Source: Cyanobacteriota bacterium (GTDB lineage: Bacteria; Cyanobacteriota; Cyanobacteriia; Phormidesmidales; Phormidesmidaceae). Taken from it: DNA of 5,388 bases. The stretch covers positions 1-5,388 of the forward strand of contig JAQCHG010000169.1 of NCBI GenBank assembly GCA_027619675.1, given 5' to 3'. The notes below the pieces were generated by a model. It ran no database searches and was not told the origin of the DNA. It saw only the letters and a program-made list of their open reading frames with translations. A program made the position numbers and the translations under genes. This document shows, in pieces, positions 1-5,209 of the stretch; within the stretch, counting starts at the first letter, position 1; each line of letters opens with the position of its first letter.

Positions 1-732
1 GGAGCCGGAGATGCTGAAGAAGGGCACCGCTGCTTCCCCGGCGATCGCCTTGGCTAACAGGGTTTTACCCGTACCGGGAGGCCCCACCAATAGGACGCCT
101 CGGGGAATCTTGGCTCCGACGGCGGTGAATTTTTCAGGATTTTTCAGAAACGAAACCACCTCTTGCAGTTCTTCTTTGGCTTCTTCAATGCCCGCCACAT
201 CATCGAACTGCACCCCGGTTTTGGCCTCCATTTGGAAGCGGGCGCGGGAACGGCCAAAGCTCATGGCCCCGCCTGCCCCGCCCGCCGATCGCCGCAAAAT
301 CAGCACCAGGCCAAACACCAGCACCAGCACCAGCAGCGTGTTGGTGGCAATCCAGGCGATCGCACCTCCACTGCCGGAGGCTTGCACCTCCACATCCACA
401 TCCTGCTGGCGGAGTCGCTGAATCAGTTCTGGATTGCGGCCATCCCCGGCGAACAGCAGGACCTGCCGGGGTTCATCCTCTTCGCTATCCCCCTTGAGGC
501 GCACTTGGGCCACCCCGCGATCGGGGTCAATATCGACCTGTTCCACCTGGCCTTGGTCAACTTTTTCGAGAAAATCCCCGTAGGTGAACTCGTCTTCAGC
601 GGGGGTTTCCTGGGCTAACACTGGGGGCAGGGCTACCAGGGCCTGGAGCAGCAGCCAGCCCGCTGCGAGGGTGCCCGAAACGGAGGCGGGCAGGGAGCGG
701 CGGCGCGACTGTCGGGGCAATCGGAAGACCAT
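1..732 (-). CDS. ftsH: FtsH ATP-dependent zinc metalloprotease, N-terminal part (runs off left edge)
   Basis: FtsH is a membrane-anchored AAA+ protease that extracts and degrades damaged membrane proteins; in cyanobacteria it includes photosystem II D1 repair in its duties. The 244 visible residues read in order: a basic start, a hydrophobic signal or first membrane segment at about 21-40 ending VLA-QE (a plausible signal-peptidase site), a soluble domain beginning [15 protein letters not shown] (49-63), a second membrane helix at about 124-146, the signature [10 protein letters not shown] (157-166), then the AAA+ start with [14 protein letters not shown] (176-189) and Walker A GPPGTGKT (217-224). 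The rest of the AAA+ domain and the HEXXH zinc site lie beyond position 1. ATG at 732 is the only ATG after the upstream in-frame stop near 799, but no strong Shine-Dalgarno precedes it. From memory it resembles the Synechocystis FtsH1/FtsH3 type more than FtsH2; that sub-assignment is tentative. The family call is firm. Confidence 0.96.
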   Translation of the reverse strand, partial: MVFRLPRQSRRRSLPASVSGTLAAGWLLLQALVALPPVLAQETPAEDEFTYGDFLEKVDQGQVEQVDIDPDRGVAQVRLKGDSEEDEPRQVLLFAGDGRNPELIQRLRQQDVDVEVQASGSGGAIAWIATNTLLVLVLVFGLVLILRRSAGGAGGAMSFGRSRARFQMEAKTGVQFDDVAGIEEAKEELQEVVSFLKNPEKFTAVGAKIPRGVLLVGPPGTGKTLLAKAIAGEAAVPFFSISGS

Positions 733-779
733 AGCGGGTAAAAACGGGATGCGTACAGTGGCAACTTTGGGTAGGCCGG

Positions 780-925
780 GGCGATCGCCCCTGGAGCCTC
801 AACCGTGACAAATCCTAGTCTAATCGCTTCTTTTGCTGGGTGTGGTGCGGGGCAGGGTTGCCGCCGATCAGGGTTGCCACCCATGACCGCCAAAGTTCTG
901 ACTGTGCAACGGCGATCGCCCCTGG
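780..925. repeat. 15-bp direct repeat centred on HIP1, two copies
   Basis: The 15-mer GGCGATCGCCCCTGG occurs identically at 780-794 and 911-925, 131 bp apart, both in the non-coding DNA upstream of ftsH. The core is a HIP1 octamer, so part of the identity is expected from HIP1 abundance; the shared CCCTGG tail goes beyond it. Function unknown. Confidence 0.6.
853..878. repeat. 10-bp direct repeat, 16-bp period
   Basis: CAGGGTTGCC is present at 853-862 and again at 869-878, with the units 16 bp apart. It lies about 120-145 bp upstream of the ftsH start, where an operator could sit, but I recognise no known regulator site. Confidence 0.5.
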
Positions 926-985
926 TCAGAGCGCAGGCGCAGGCGTGGGAAGGTAGGTAAGCTCAATTATCTTATAGACGGGTTT

Positions 986-1104
986 TCTCCCTTTGGGAGA
1001 CGCTAACGCGTTGGCTGTGCCTGCCTGAAAGGCATACGACTCCGCTCAACCCTCAAATCCTTGCCGGACAAAGAGTCTAGCTGATTGAGCGGAGTCGAAA
1101 TCAG
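986..1104. repeat. Palindrome-rich interspersed repeat-like block
   Basis: A chain of inverted repeats is packed into 119 bp: TCTCCC-TTT-GGGAGA (986-1000); an imperfect GCTAAC/GTTGGC palindrome around AACGCGTT (1002-1015); GCCT-GAA-AGGC (1023-1033); and a perfect 13-bp inverted repeat CGACTCCGCTCAA (1037-1049) with TTGAGCGGAGTCG (1085-1097) around a 35-nt loop. CTGATT/AATCAG (1081-1086, 1099-1104) can form a competing stem. From memory, strings like the GGGAGACGCTAACGCG and GAGCGGAGTCG elements recur many times in genomes of filamentous cyanobacteria, so this is probably a REP- or MITE-type element, possibly two joined. No transposase or clear target-site duplication is seen. Confidence 0.6.
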
Positions 1105-1168
1105 CGGCAGGTGTGCAGTTTGATTAGTCCCGGCTACTTAGTTGGCGTCGAGGGAGAAGATCCAGCAG

Positions 1169-1194
1169 TCTGAGCAGGTAATTTCTTGCTCAGA
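1169..1194. repeat. Perfect 8-bp hairpin downstream of trpF
   Basis: TCTGAGCA (1169-1176) and TGCTCAGA (1187-1194) form a perfect inverted repeat with a 10-nt loop, 37 bp past the trpF stop. Neither strand has a U tract after it, so it is not a standard intrinsic terminator. It may stabilise the 3' end of the trpF transcript or be part of the neighbouring repeat material. Confidence 0.5.
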
Positions 1195-1209
1195 GATCGC
1201 CTAAGCCCG

Positions 1210-1236
1210 TGAAATTCATGAACCCTGAAATTCATG
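1210..1236. repeat. 11-bp direct repeat overlapping the trpF stop
   Basis: TGAAATTCATG occurs at 1210-1220 and 1226-1236, units 16 bp apart. The right copy contains the complement of the trpF stop codon (1232-1234). Each copy is also a near-palindrome (TGAAATTCA). It may be a small tandem duplication or a protein-binding site; nothing here decides which. Confidence 0.55.
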
Positions 1237-1930
1237 CCGTGAGTGATGCGTCCTCGGGTGGGGCGGCCTGGGGCGATCTCAGCACCTCAAATAGGTGGTT
1301 GACCCGGCCCAGATCCTTGCGCCCTGGGGCAATCTCCACGCCGCTGGACAGGTCAATACCGTCGGGATTGAGTTGGCTGAGGGCTACGGTCACGTTGTCG
1401 GGGGTGAGGCCCCCGGCCAAAATCCACGGGCGCTGGGGCTGGAACTGCTGCAAGGTGACCCAATCTAAGGTCTGTCCGGTGCCCCCTAGCAATTGGGGAT
1501 GGTAGGCATCCAGCAGCAGGCGATCCACCACGGGTTCATAGGCGGCGATCGCCGCCAGATCCCCCCGACTGCGGATGCGAAAGGCTTTGATCAGCCCCAG
1601 GTGGGGGTAGCGTTGGTGCACCCGCTGGCAGTCGGCGGGGGTTTCTTGACCATGGAGTTGCAGGGTGGTGAGGCGATCGCCCACCCCATAGTGGGCCAAG
1701 GTGTGTAGATCGGCATCCACAAACACCCCCACCCGCTCTACCTGCCGCCAGGGGGACGCTTGCAGGGGTTCCACCAGGGCTGCTAGTTGGGCCGGGGTGA
1801 CATGGCGGGGGGAACTGGGTACGCAAATAAACCCCAAGGCACTGGCCCCCGCCTGGGCCACCTTGAGGGCTTCCGCTGGGTCCGTGAGGCCGCAAATTTT
1901 CACCCAGCGATCGCCCATCCCCGTCCCCAT
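1232..1930 (-). CDS. trpF: Phosphoribosylanthranilate isomerase (TrpF)
   Basis: TrpF converts N-(5-phosphoribosyl)-anthranilate to the ribulosyl isomer (CdRP) in cytosolic tryptophan synthesis, using a TIM-barrel fold. With the ATG at 1930 the protein has 232 residues, close to the usual length. The family motifs are all present: KICGLT (11-16) with the catalytic cysteine C13, GFICVPSSPRHV (33-44), LQLHGQE (90-96), LLLDAY (138-143) with the catalytic aspartate D141, GGTGQT (149-154), LAGGLTPDNV (171-180) and GIDLSSGVE (191-199), which forms the phosphate-binding end with PGRKD (202-206). It appears intact and active. The start is uncertain: ATG 1918 (228 residues) fits homologues equally well, and a TTG at 1969 would run through the psaK control region and is unlikely. 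No other trp gene is adjacent, which is normal in cyanobacteria, where trp genes are scattered. Confidence 0.96.
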   Translation of the reverse strand: MGTGMGDRWVKICGLTDPAEALKVAQAGASALGFICVPSSPRHVTPAQLAALVEPLQASPWRQVERVGVFVDADLHTLAHYGVGDRLTTLQLHGQETPADCQRVHQRYPHLGLIKAFRIRSRGDLAAIAAYEPVVDRLLLDAYHPQLLGGTGQTLDWVTLQQFQPQRPWILAGGLTPDNVTVALSQLNPDGIDLSSGVEIAPGRKDLGRVNHLFEVLRSPQAAPPEDASLTA

Positions 1931-1942
1931 AGCAGGCCCCGT

Positions 1943-1960
1943 GTTAACTCTGTTGAACAA
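1943..1960 (+). promoter_or_regulatory. Possible HLR1-like (RpaB) double repeat upstream of psaK
   Basis: Two imperfect octamers, GTTAACTC (1943-1950) and TTGAACAA (1953-1960), are separated by 2 bp. The RpaB/HLR1 consensus is two copies of (G/T)TTACA(T/A)(T/A) with a 2-bp gap. Each octamer matches only 5 of 8 positions, so sequence support is weak. Its place, about 40-57 bp before the predicted psaK start of transcription, is where RpaB activates photosystem I genes. It also lies just upstream of the trpF start, so it could affect either gene. Confidence 0.3.
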
Positions 1961-1987
1961 CCGCCCCAAAGGGTTTCGGCGGCTCCT

Positions 1988-1993
1988 TATAAT
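1988..1993 (+). promoter_or_regulatory. psaK -10 box (TATAAT)
   Basis: A perfect TATAAT lies 66 bp before the psaK start codon, which would put transcription start near 2000 and give a leader of about 59 nt. The -35 position (about 1965-1970, CCCAAA) is poor, suggesting dependence on an activator. The overlapping palindrome TTATAA (1987-1992) could also act as a -10 on the other strand for trpF. Confidence 0.55.
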
Positions 1994-2044
1994 CCCCTGT
2001 ATTCTGACAAAAACCCAATTTCAGACCCAAACCCTTTTAACTTC

Positions 2045-2049
2045 AGGAG
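2045..2049 (+). promoter_or_regulatory. psaK ribosome binding site
   Basis: AGGAG sits 9 nt before the TTG at 2059. It decides the start: no in-frame ATG exists until residue 27, which lies inside the first membrane helix. Confidence 0.75.
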
Positions 2050-2058
2050 ATTAGATCC

Positions 2059-2334
2059 TTGCTGTCCTCTGCCTTCTCCCTGTTAGCCCAAACGGCCCCC
2101 AGCACCCCCACGTGGTCCTTTCAGGTGGGCCTGATTATGGTCACCTGCAACCTCTTTGCCATCGCCATTGGTCGGTATGCCATCCAAAAATCGGGGGTGG
2201 GGCCAGCCCTGCCCGTGTCCCTGCCGGGGCTGTTTGATGGCTTTGGTTTACCGGAACTGCTGGCCACCGCCAGCCTGGGCCACATTCTAGGGGCTGGCAT
2301 GATCTTGGGGTTGGGCAACGCTGGGTTGCTCTAA
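2059..2334 (+). CDS. psaK: Photosystem I reaction centre subunit PsaK
   Basis: PsaK is a small thylakoid membrane subunit at the edge of photosystem I; it binds chlorophyll and carotenoid and helps in antenna or phycobilisome coupling and trimer organisation. The 91-residue product has the family layout: a short N-terminal stretch (1-20) that is normally partly removed, membrane helix 1 at about 21-43 with IMVTCNLFAIAIGRY (26-40), a loop with PALPVSLPGLFDGFGLPELLAT (split as 49-60 and 61-70), and helix 2 at about 64-87 with the hallmark GHILGAGMILGLGNAGLL (74-91). The start codon is TTG, supported by the AGGAG at 2045-2049. It is monocistronic: its own promoter lies upstream and a strong terminator follows 57 bp after the stop. 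Overall it resembles PsaK1-type rather than stress-induced PsaK2 proteins, by memory only. Confidence 0.95.
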   Translation: MLSSAFSLLAQTAPSTPTWSFQVGLIMVTCNLFAIAIGRYAIQKSGVGPALPVSLPGLFDGFGLPELLATASLGHILGAGMILGLGNAGLL

Positions 2335-2390
2335 TCGGTAGCCCCCGTCCCCTACTCACCGAGCCGTTTCTCCCTGTGGGACAACTTGAT

Positions 2391-2438
2391 CACCGCTCAG
2401 ACCTCTTGCCCCTGGGGAGGATGAGCGGTGTTTTTTTT
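2391..2438 (+). terminator. Intrinsic terminator of psaK
   Basis: A 9-bp perfect stem, CACCGCTCA (2391-2399) with TGAGCGGTG (2422-2430), is followed at once by eight T (2431-2438). The 22-nt loop can fold a small inner stem (CCTC 2402-2405 with GAGG 2417-2420). It insulates psaK from the downstream GH57 gene. Confidence 0.93.
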
Positions 2439-2443
2439 GGCAG

Positions 2444-2472
2444 TTAGGCAATACTTATCAAAACTATATGCA
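2444..2472 (+). promoter_or_regulatory. Possible promoter for the GH57-wecG pair
   Basis: Directly after the psaK terminator is a locally AT-rich patch. TTAGGC (2444-2449) and TATGCA (2467-2472) are 17 bp apart and loosely match -35 and -10 boxes. A promoter is needed somewhere between 2439 and 2547 because the terminator precedes it; the exact boxes are a guess. Confidence 0.3.
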
Positions 2473-2547
2473 ATGCTAAATTCCCTAGGCTCAATGCGAC
2501 ACTGGGGAAACGGGCTTTGTCCTCAAATCCTTCCCTTTGAGTGTTTT

Positions 2548-4023
2548 ATGGTTGTTGCCGCTTCCCCTGGTCTGGAAAATCTACCGGCATTGATTGAGGG
2601 GTTGCCCCCCTTAGCGGGCTGGGAAGACACACTACAAACTGTGACCTCGGGAACCGATCCCGTATTTTTAGACCGCAGTAACCTGCGGCTGAGCGACATT
2701 TCCGCCGGGTTTGCGATCGCCCTGCACATGCACCAGCCCACCATTCCCGCTGGGGACGGGGGGGCGTTGATCAACAACCTGCAATACATGTTTGATCACC
2801 CCTACGAGGGGGACAACCACAACGCTGCGCCCTTTGCCTACTGCTACGCCCGCATGGGGGATTTTATCCCCGAGCTGGTGGCCCAGGGCTGCAATCCCCG
2901 CGTCATGCTCGACTACTCTGGTACCCTGCTGTGGGGCTTTCAGCAGATGGGGCGGCACGACATCCTCGACAAGCTGCGGCAAATCACCTGCGATCGCGCC
3001 TATCAACCCCATGTGGAATGGCTGGGCACCCTATGGGGCCATGCGGTGGTGCCCTCCACCCCCGTGCCCGATCTGAAGCTTCACATTCGCGCTTGGCAGC
3101 ACCACTTCGCCGCCCTATTTGGCTGGGAGGCCCTGGGTCGAGTTAAGGGCTTTTCACCCCCCGAAATGCACCTACCCAACCACCCCGACGTGCTCTATGG
3201 CTTTGTGGAAGCGCTGTTGGACTGTGGCTACCGCTGGCTGCTGGTGCAGGAGCACACCATCGAAACCCCCGAGGGAGCAGGCATTAGCCAGCCCCACGTG
3301 CCCCATCGCCTGCGGGTGCAAAACAGCCAAGGGGCGGTGCTGGAAATACCCGTGCTGATCAAAACCCAGGGCTCAGACACCAAGCTGGTGGCACAAATGC
3401 AGCCCTATGCCGAAGCCAAAAGCTGTCAGCGCACCACCCTCGGCAGCCGTCCCCTGCCGCCCTTGGTTACCCAAATCAGCGATGGCGAGAATGGCGGCGT
3501 CATGATGAATGAGTTTCCCGGCATGTTTAAACGGGCCTGGCACGACATGCGCCAGCAGGGTAGCGGTCGCATGGGCACCGTCGGCTTCAACGGAACAGAA
3601 TATTTGGAACTGCTGACGGCGGCGGGCATTACCCCAGACACCTTCCCGGTGTGCCAAGCCCGAGGGCACCATCGCCTTTGGCAGACCGTGGGGACAGCCC
3701 CATCCCCCACCGCTGTGGCCACCGCCATTGAGACCCTGCAAACCCAGGACGGCGGCTTCACCATGGAGGGGGGATCCTGGACCAACGATCGCAGTTGGGT
3801 GGCGGGCTATGACAATGTCATGCAGCCCATGCAGCGCCTCAGTGCCCGCTTCCACCAATTCAGTAGCCATTTGGGCGATCGTCAAGGGGCTCCCTACCAG
3901 CGGGCCTTGCTGTACACCCTGCTGTTGGAAACCAGTTGCTTCCGCTATTGGGGCCAGGGCAGTTGGACCGATTATGCCCAAACCCTTTACCGTCAGGGGT
4001 TGGCTGCCCTACCCCAGCCCTGA
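2548..4023 (+). CDS. Glycoside hydrolase family 57-like protein
   Basis: GH57 enzymes cut or transfer alpha-glucans (amylases, glucanotransferases, branching enzymes) by a retaining mechanism. From ATG 2548 the product has 491 residues. Visible motifs: HMHQPT (60-65), the GH57 'HQP' region near the N-terminus; GFSPPEM (201-207), matching the region with the nucleophile glutamate (E206 by position); and SDGENGG (311-317), where D312 is the likely acid/base. Conserved-looking aromatic stretches follow: GGSWTNDRSWVAGYDN (408-423) and FRYWGQGSWTDY (465-476). No signal peptide is seen, so it is probably cytosolic. It looks like the uncharacterised cyanobacterial GH57 group; substrate unknown. The frame stays open back to a GTG at 2428, but that overlaps the psaK terminator; ATG 2473 and 2494 are other options and none has a clear Shine-Dalgarno. 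The stop is 16 bp before wecG-like GTG 4040, indicating co-transcription. Confidence 0.88.
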   Translation: MVVAASPGLENLPALIEGLPPLAGWEDTLQTVTSGTDPVFLDRSNLRLSDISAGFAIALHMHQPTIPAGDGGALINNLQYMFDHPYEGDNHNAAPFAYCYARMGDFIPELVAQGCNPRVMLDYSGTLLWGFQQMGRHDILDKLRQITCDRAYQPHVEWLGTLWGHAVVPSTPVPDLKLHIRAWQHHFAALFGWEALGRVKGFSPPEMHLPNHPDVLYGFVEALLDCGYRWLLVQEHTIETPEGAGISQPHVPHRLRVQNSQGAVLEIPVLIKTQGSDTKLVAQMQPYAEAKSCQRTTLGSRPLPPLVTQISDGENGGVMMNEFPGMFKRAWHDMRQQGSGRMGTVGFNGTEYLELLTAAGITPDTFPVCQARGHHRLWQTVGTAPSPTAVATAIETLQTQDGGFTMEGGSWTNDRSWVAGYDNVMQPMQRLSARFHQFSSHLGDRQGAPYQRALLYTLLLETSCFRYWGQGSWTDYAQTLYRQGLAALPQP

Positions 4024-4039
4024 GGCAGCGGTCTCGACG

Positions 4040-4828
4040 GTGACCTTACCGACCCTGAGGGCGCGGCGCATCCTGGCCACGCGGGTGGATGCCACCAGCT
4101 ATGGAGACGCCTGCGATCGCATCGCGGTTTGGGTGCAGCAGGCCGAGTCCTGCTATGTGGTGGCAGCCAACGTCCATGTGGTCATGACCGCCCAGTGGGA
4201 CCCTGCCTATCGTCAGGTCCTGGCGGGGGCAGATTTGGTGACCCCCGATGGTATGCCCCTGGTGTGGGGGCTACGGGCCTTAGGCATCGCCGATCAAAGC
4301 CGTGTGTATGGGCCTGATTTGATGTTGGCCTGGTGTCAGCGGGCGGCGGCTGGGGGCATCCCCCTGTACCTGTATGGGGGCACAGATCCCGTGCTGGAAC
4401 GGCTGCGACAGCGGCTAACCACCCAGTTTCCAGGGTTGGTCATCGCCGGGAGCTACGCCCCCCCCTTCCGCCCCCTCACCCCAGCGGAGGAAGCAGCGGA
4501 TCGCGATCGCATTCAGCAATCGGGGGCCAAGGTGGTGTTTGTGGGCCTGGGCTGCCCCAAACAGGAGTTTTGGATGGCCCGCCAGCGGGGATCCCTGCCT
4601 GCCGTCATGGTGGGGGTGGGGGCGGCCTTTGACTTCCACAGCGGCACCGTGGCCCAAGCCCCCCGCTGGATGATGGCTCTGGGGCTGGAATGGCTCTATC
4701 GTTTTTGCCAAGAACCCCGCCGCCTCTGGCGACGGTACTGCATCAATAACCCCGCGTTTGTGGTGCTGTTTGGCTACCAGTGGCTGCGCGATCGCGGCTT
4801 CAGGCGTTCGTCTGATCCAGACCATTAA
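4040..4828 (+). CDS. WecG/TagA/CpsF family glycosyltransferase
   Basis: This family (GT26) adds an N-acetylmannosaminyl-type or related sugar to an undecaprenyl-linked intermediate at the inner face of the membrane, in teichoic acid, enterobacterial common antigen or exopolysaccharide synthesis. The 262-residue protein shows the family blocks: VVAANVHVVM (40-49), LVTPDGMPLVW (66-76) with D70 matching the catalytic base of TagA, VYGPDLM (89-95), LYGGT (111-115), APPFRPLTPAE (140-150), VFVGLGCPKQE (166-176), VGVGAAFDFHSG (191-202) and a basic C-terminal tail LEWLYRFCQEPRRLWRRY (216-233) of the kind used for membrane attachment. GTG 4040 was chosen because residues 11-20 (ILATRVDATS) align with the family's first strand; the alternative GTG 4085 would delete it. 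A GAGG at 4022-4025 is 14 nt upstream, so initiation may rely on coupling with the GH57 gene. Acceptor and sugar cannot be read from sequence. Confidence 0.94.
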   Translation: MTLPTLRARRILATRVDATSYGDACDRIAVWVQQAESCYVVAANVHVVMTAQWDPAYRQVLAGADLVTPDGMPLVWGLRALGIADQSRVYGPDLMLAWCQRAAAGGIPLYLYGGTDPVLERLRQRLTTQFPGLVIAGSYAPPFRPLTPAEEAADRDRIQQSGAKVVFVGLGCPKQEFWMARQRGSLPAVMVGVGAAFDFHSGTVAQAPRWMMALGLEWLYRFCQEPRRLWRRYCINNPAFVVLFGYQWLRDRGFRRSSDPDH

Positions 4829-4994
4829 CATCCCCGCCCGTGGCTCAGCCGTTTAGGAAAGCAAAACATCTGACGCTTTTTAGGGATGGCTGCGGCAACC
4901 TAAGGACCAGAGCGTTCCTCGCAATGGGATGACCCGCGCTACCAATCTCGGCCCACCTGGGTTCAGGCTTCAGGACTGACGCTGTCACACCGAT

Positions 4995-5033
4995 GCACCA
5001 GGGGTTTCAGCCCCCGGTGCCCAGGAAACCCTG
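4995..5033 (+). promoter_or_regulatory. Two mutually exclusive hairpins (possible leader element)
   Basis: Hairpin A: GCACC-A-GGGG (4995-5004) with CCCC-C-GGTGC (5011-5020), nine pairs and one A·C mismatch around a 6-nt loop. Hairpin B: CAGGGGTTTC (4999-5008) with GAAACCCTG (5025-5033), nine pairs with one bulged G. They share 4999-5008 and cannot form together. No U tract follows either. An AGGAG follows directly at 5034-5038. Function is inferred only. Confidence 0.35.
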
Positions 5034-5054
5034 AGGAGTCAGGCGCAGGTTGCG

Positions 5055-5100
5055 CAGATCCGACGCTGGCCAGATCCGATCAGGCCAGATCAAGCTAGGT
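5055..5100. repeat. Degenerate tandem repeat, three units of 15-16 bp
   Basis: Units start with CAGATC at 5055, 5071 and 5086: CAGATCCGACGCTGGC, CAGATCCGATCAGGC and CAGATCAAGCTAGGT. The first two share the nonamer CAGATCCGA. Such spacing, about one and a half helical turns, could be a multi-site operator or just a decayed duplication. Confidence 0.5.
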
Positions 5101-5112
5101 CGGCAATGTATC

Positions 5113-5144
5113 GGCAGGCGGCCTGTCTGCCACCGCCAAGCGGT
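5113..5144. repeat. Two adjacent short hairpins
   Basis: GGCAG (5113-5117) pairs with CTGCC (5127-5131), with CAGG-CGG-CCTG (5115-5125) as a competing inner stem. Next to it ACCGC-CAA-GCGGT (5132-5144) is a perfect 5-bp hairpin. No T run follows. Confidence 0.4.
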
Positions 5145-5179
5145 AGCCTGGAGATTCTGTGGCGTGGAACCCCGTGCGG

Positions 5180-5209
5180 TTGACAGACAACCCTTGGCCC
5201 CCGTTATCA
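5180..5209 (+). promoter_or_regulatory. Possible sigma-70-type promoter before the last gene
   Basis: A perfect -35 consensus TTGACA (5180-5185) is followed 18 bp later by TTATCA (5204-5209), a weak -10. Transcription would start near 5215-5217, at or after the ATG at 5213, so if the promoter is real the gene probably begins further in, for example at the in-frame ATG 5342. Confidence 0.35.

Larger units (their letters stand above)
733..1231. other. Intergenic region between trpF and ftsH, repeat-rich, no gene seen
   Basis: No ORF here has a recognisable protein. The stretch lies between two minus-strand genes, so it should hold the trpF 3' end and the ftsH promoter and leader. It contains two HIP1 octamers (781-788, 912-919), a 15-bp repeat around them, a 10-bp direct repeat (853-878), the palindrome block 986-1104, a hairpin at 1169-1194 and an 11-bp direct repeat at 1210-1236. 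The part from about 960 to 1110 is more AT-rich than its surroundings. A weak minus-strand -10-like patch (TATAAGATAAT, complement of 966-976) could serve ftsH with a leader of roughly 230 nt, but it has no good -35 box. Confidence 0.6.

Noticed and set aside
11..618. Overlapping plus-strand ORFs opposite ftsH
   Set aside because: Shadows of the FtsH frame, which has Walker A and other family motifs.
1931..1969. TTG 1969 as the trpF start
   Set aside because: It adds 13 residues not expected in the family and crosses the divergent control region; ATG 1930 or 1918 fit better.
2428..2547. N-terminal extension of the GH57 frame from GTG 2428
   Set aside because: The GTG lies in the right arm of the psaK terminator and the first codons are its T run; this part also lacks family-like sequence. 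ATG 2548 is a better start.
3373..3981. 202-codon minus-strand ORF opposite the GH57 gene
   Set aside because: Its product shows no family motif and it is fully antisense to a well-supported gene; long antisense frames are common in GC-rich DNA.
3728..4039. Extension of the glycosyltransferase frame back into the GH57 gene
   Set aside because: The extra residues are an out-of-frame reading of GH57; the family homology begins only after 4040.
4415..4831. 138-codon minus-strand ORF over the glycosyltransferase gene
   Set aside because: Antisense shadow of a gene with clear family motifs; no recognisable product.
4842..4881. Terminator after the glycosyltransferase gene
   Set aside because: GGC-TCA-GCC is too short and the T5 at 4877-4881 is 26 nt away from it with no strong stem directly before.
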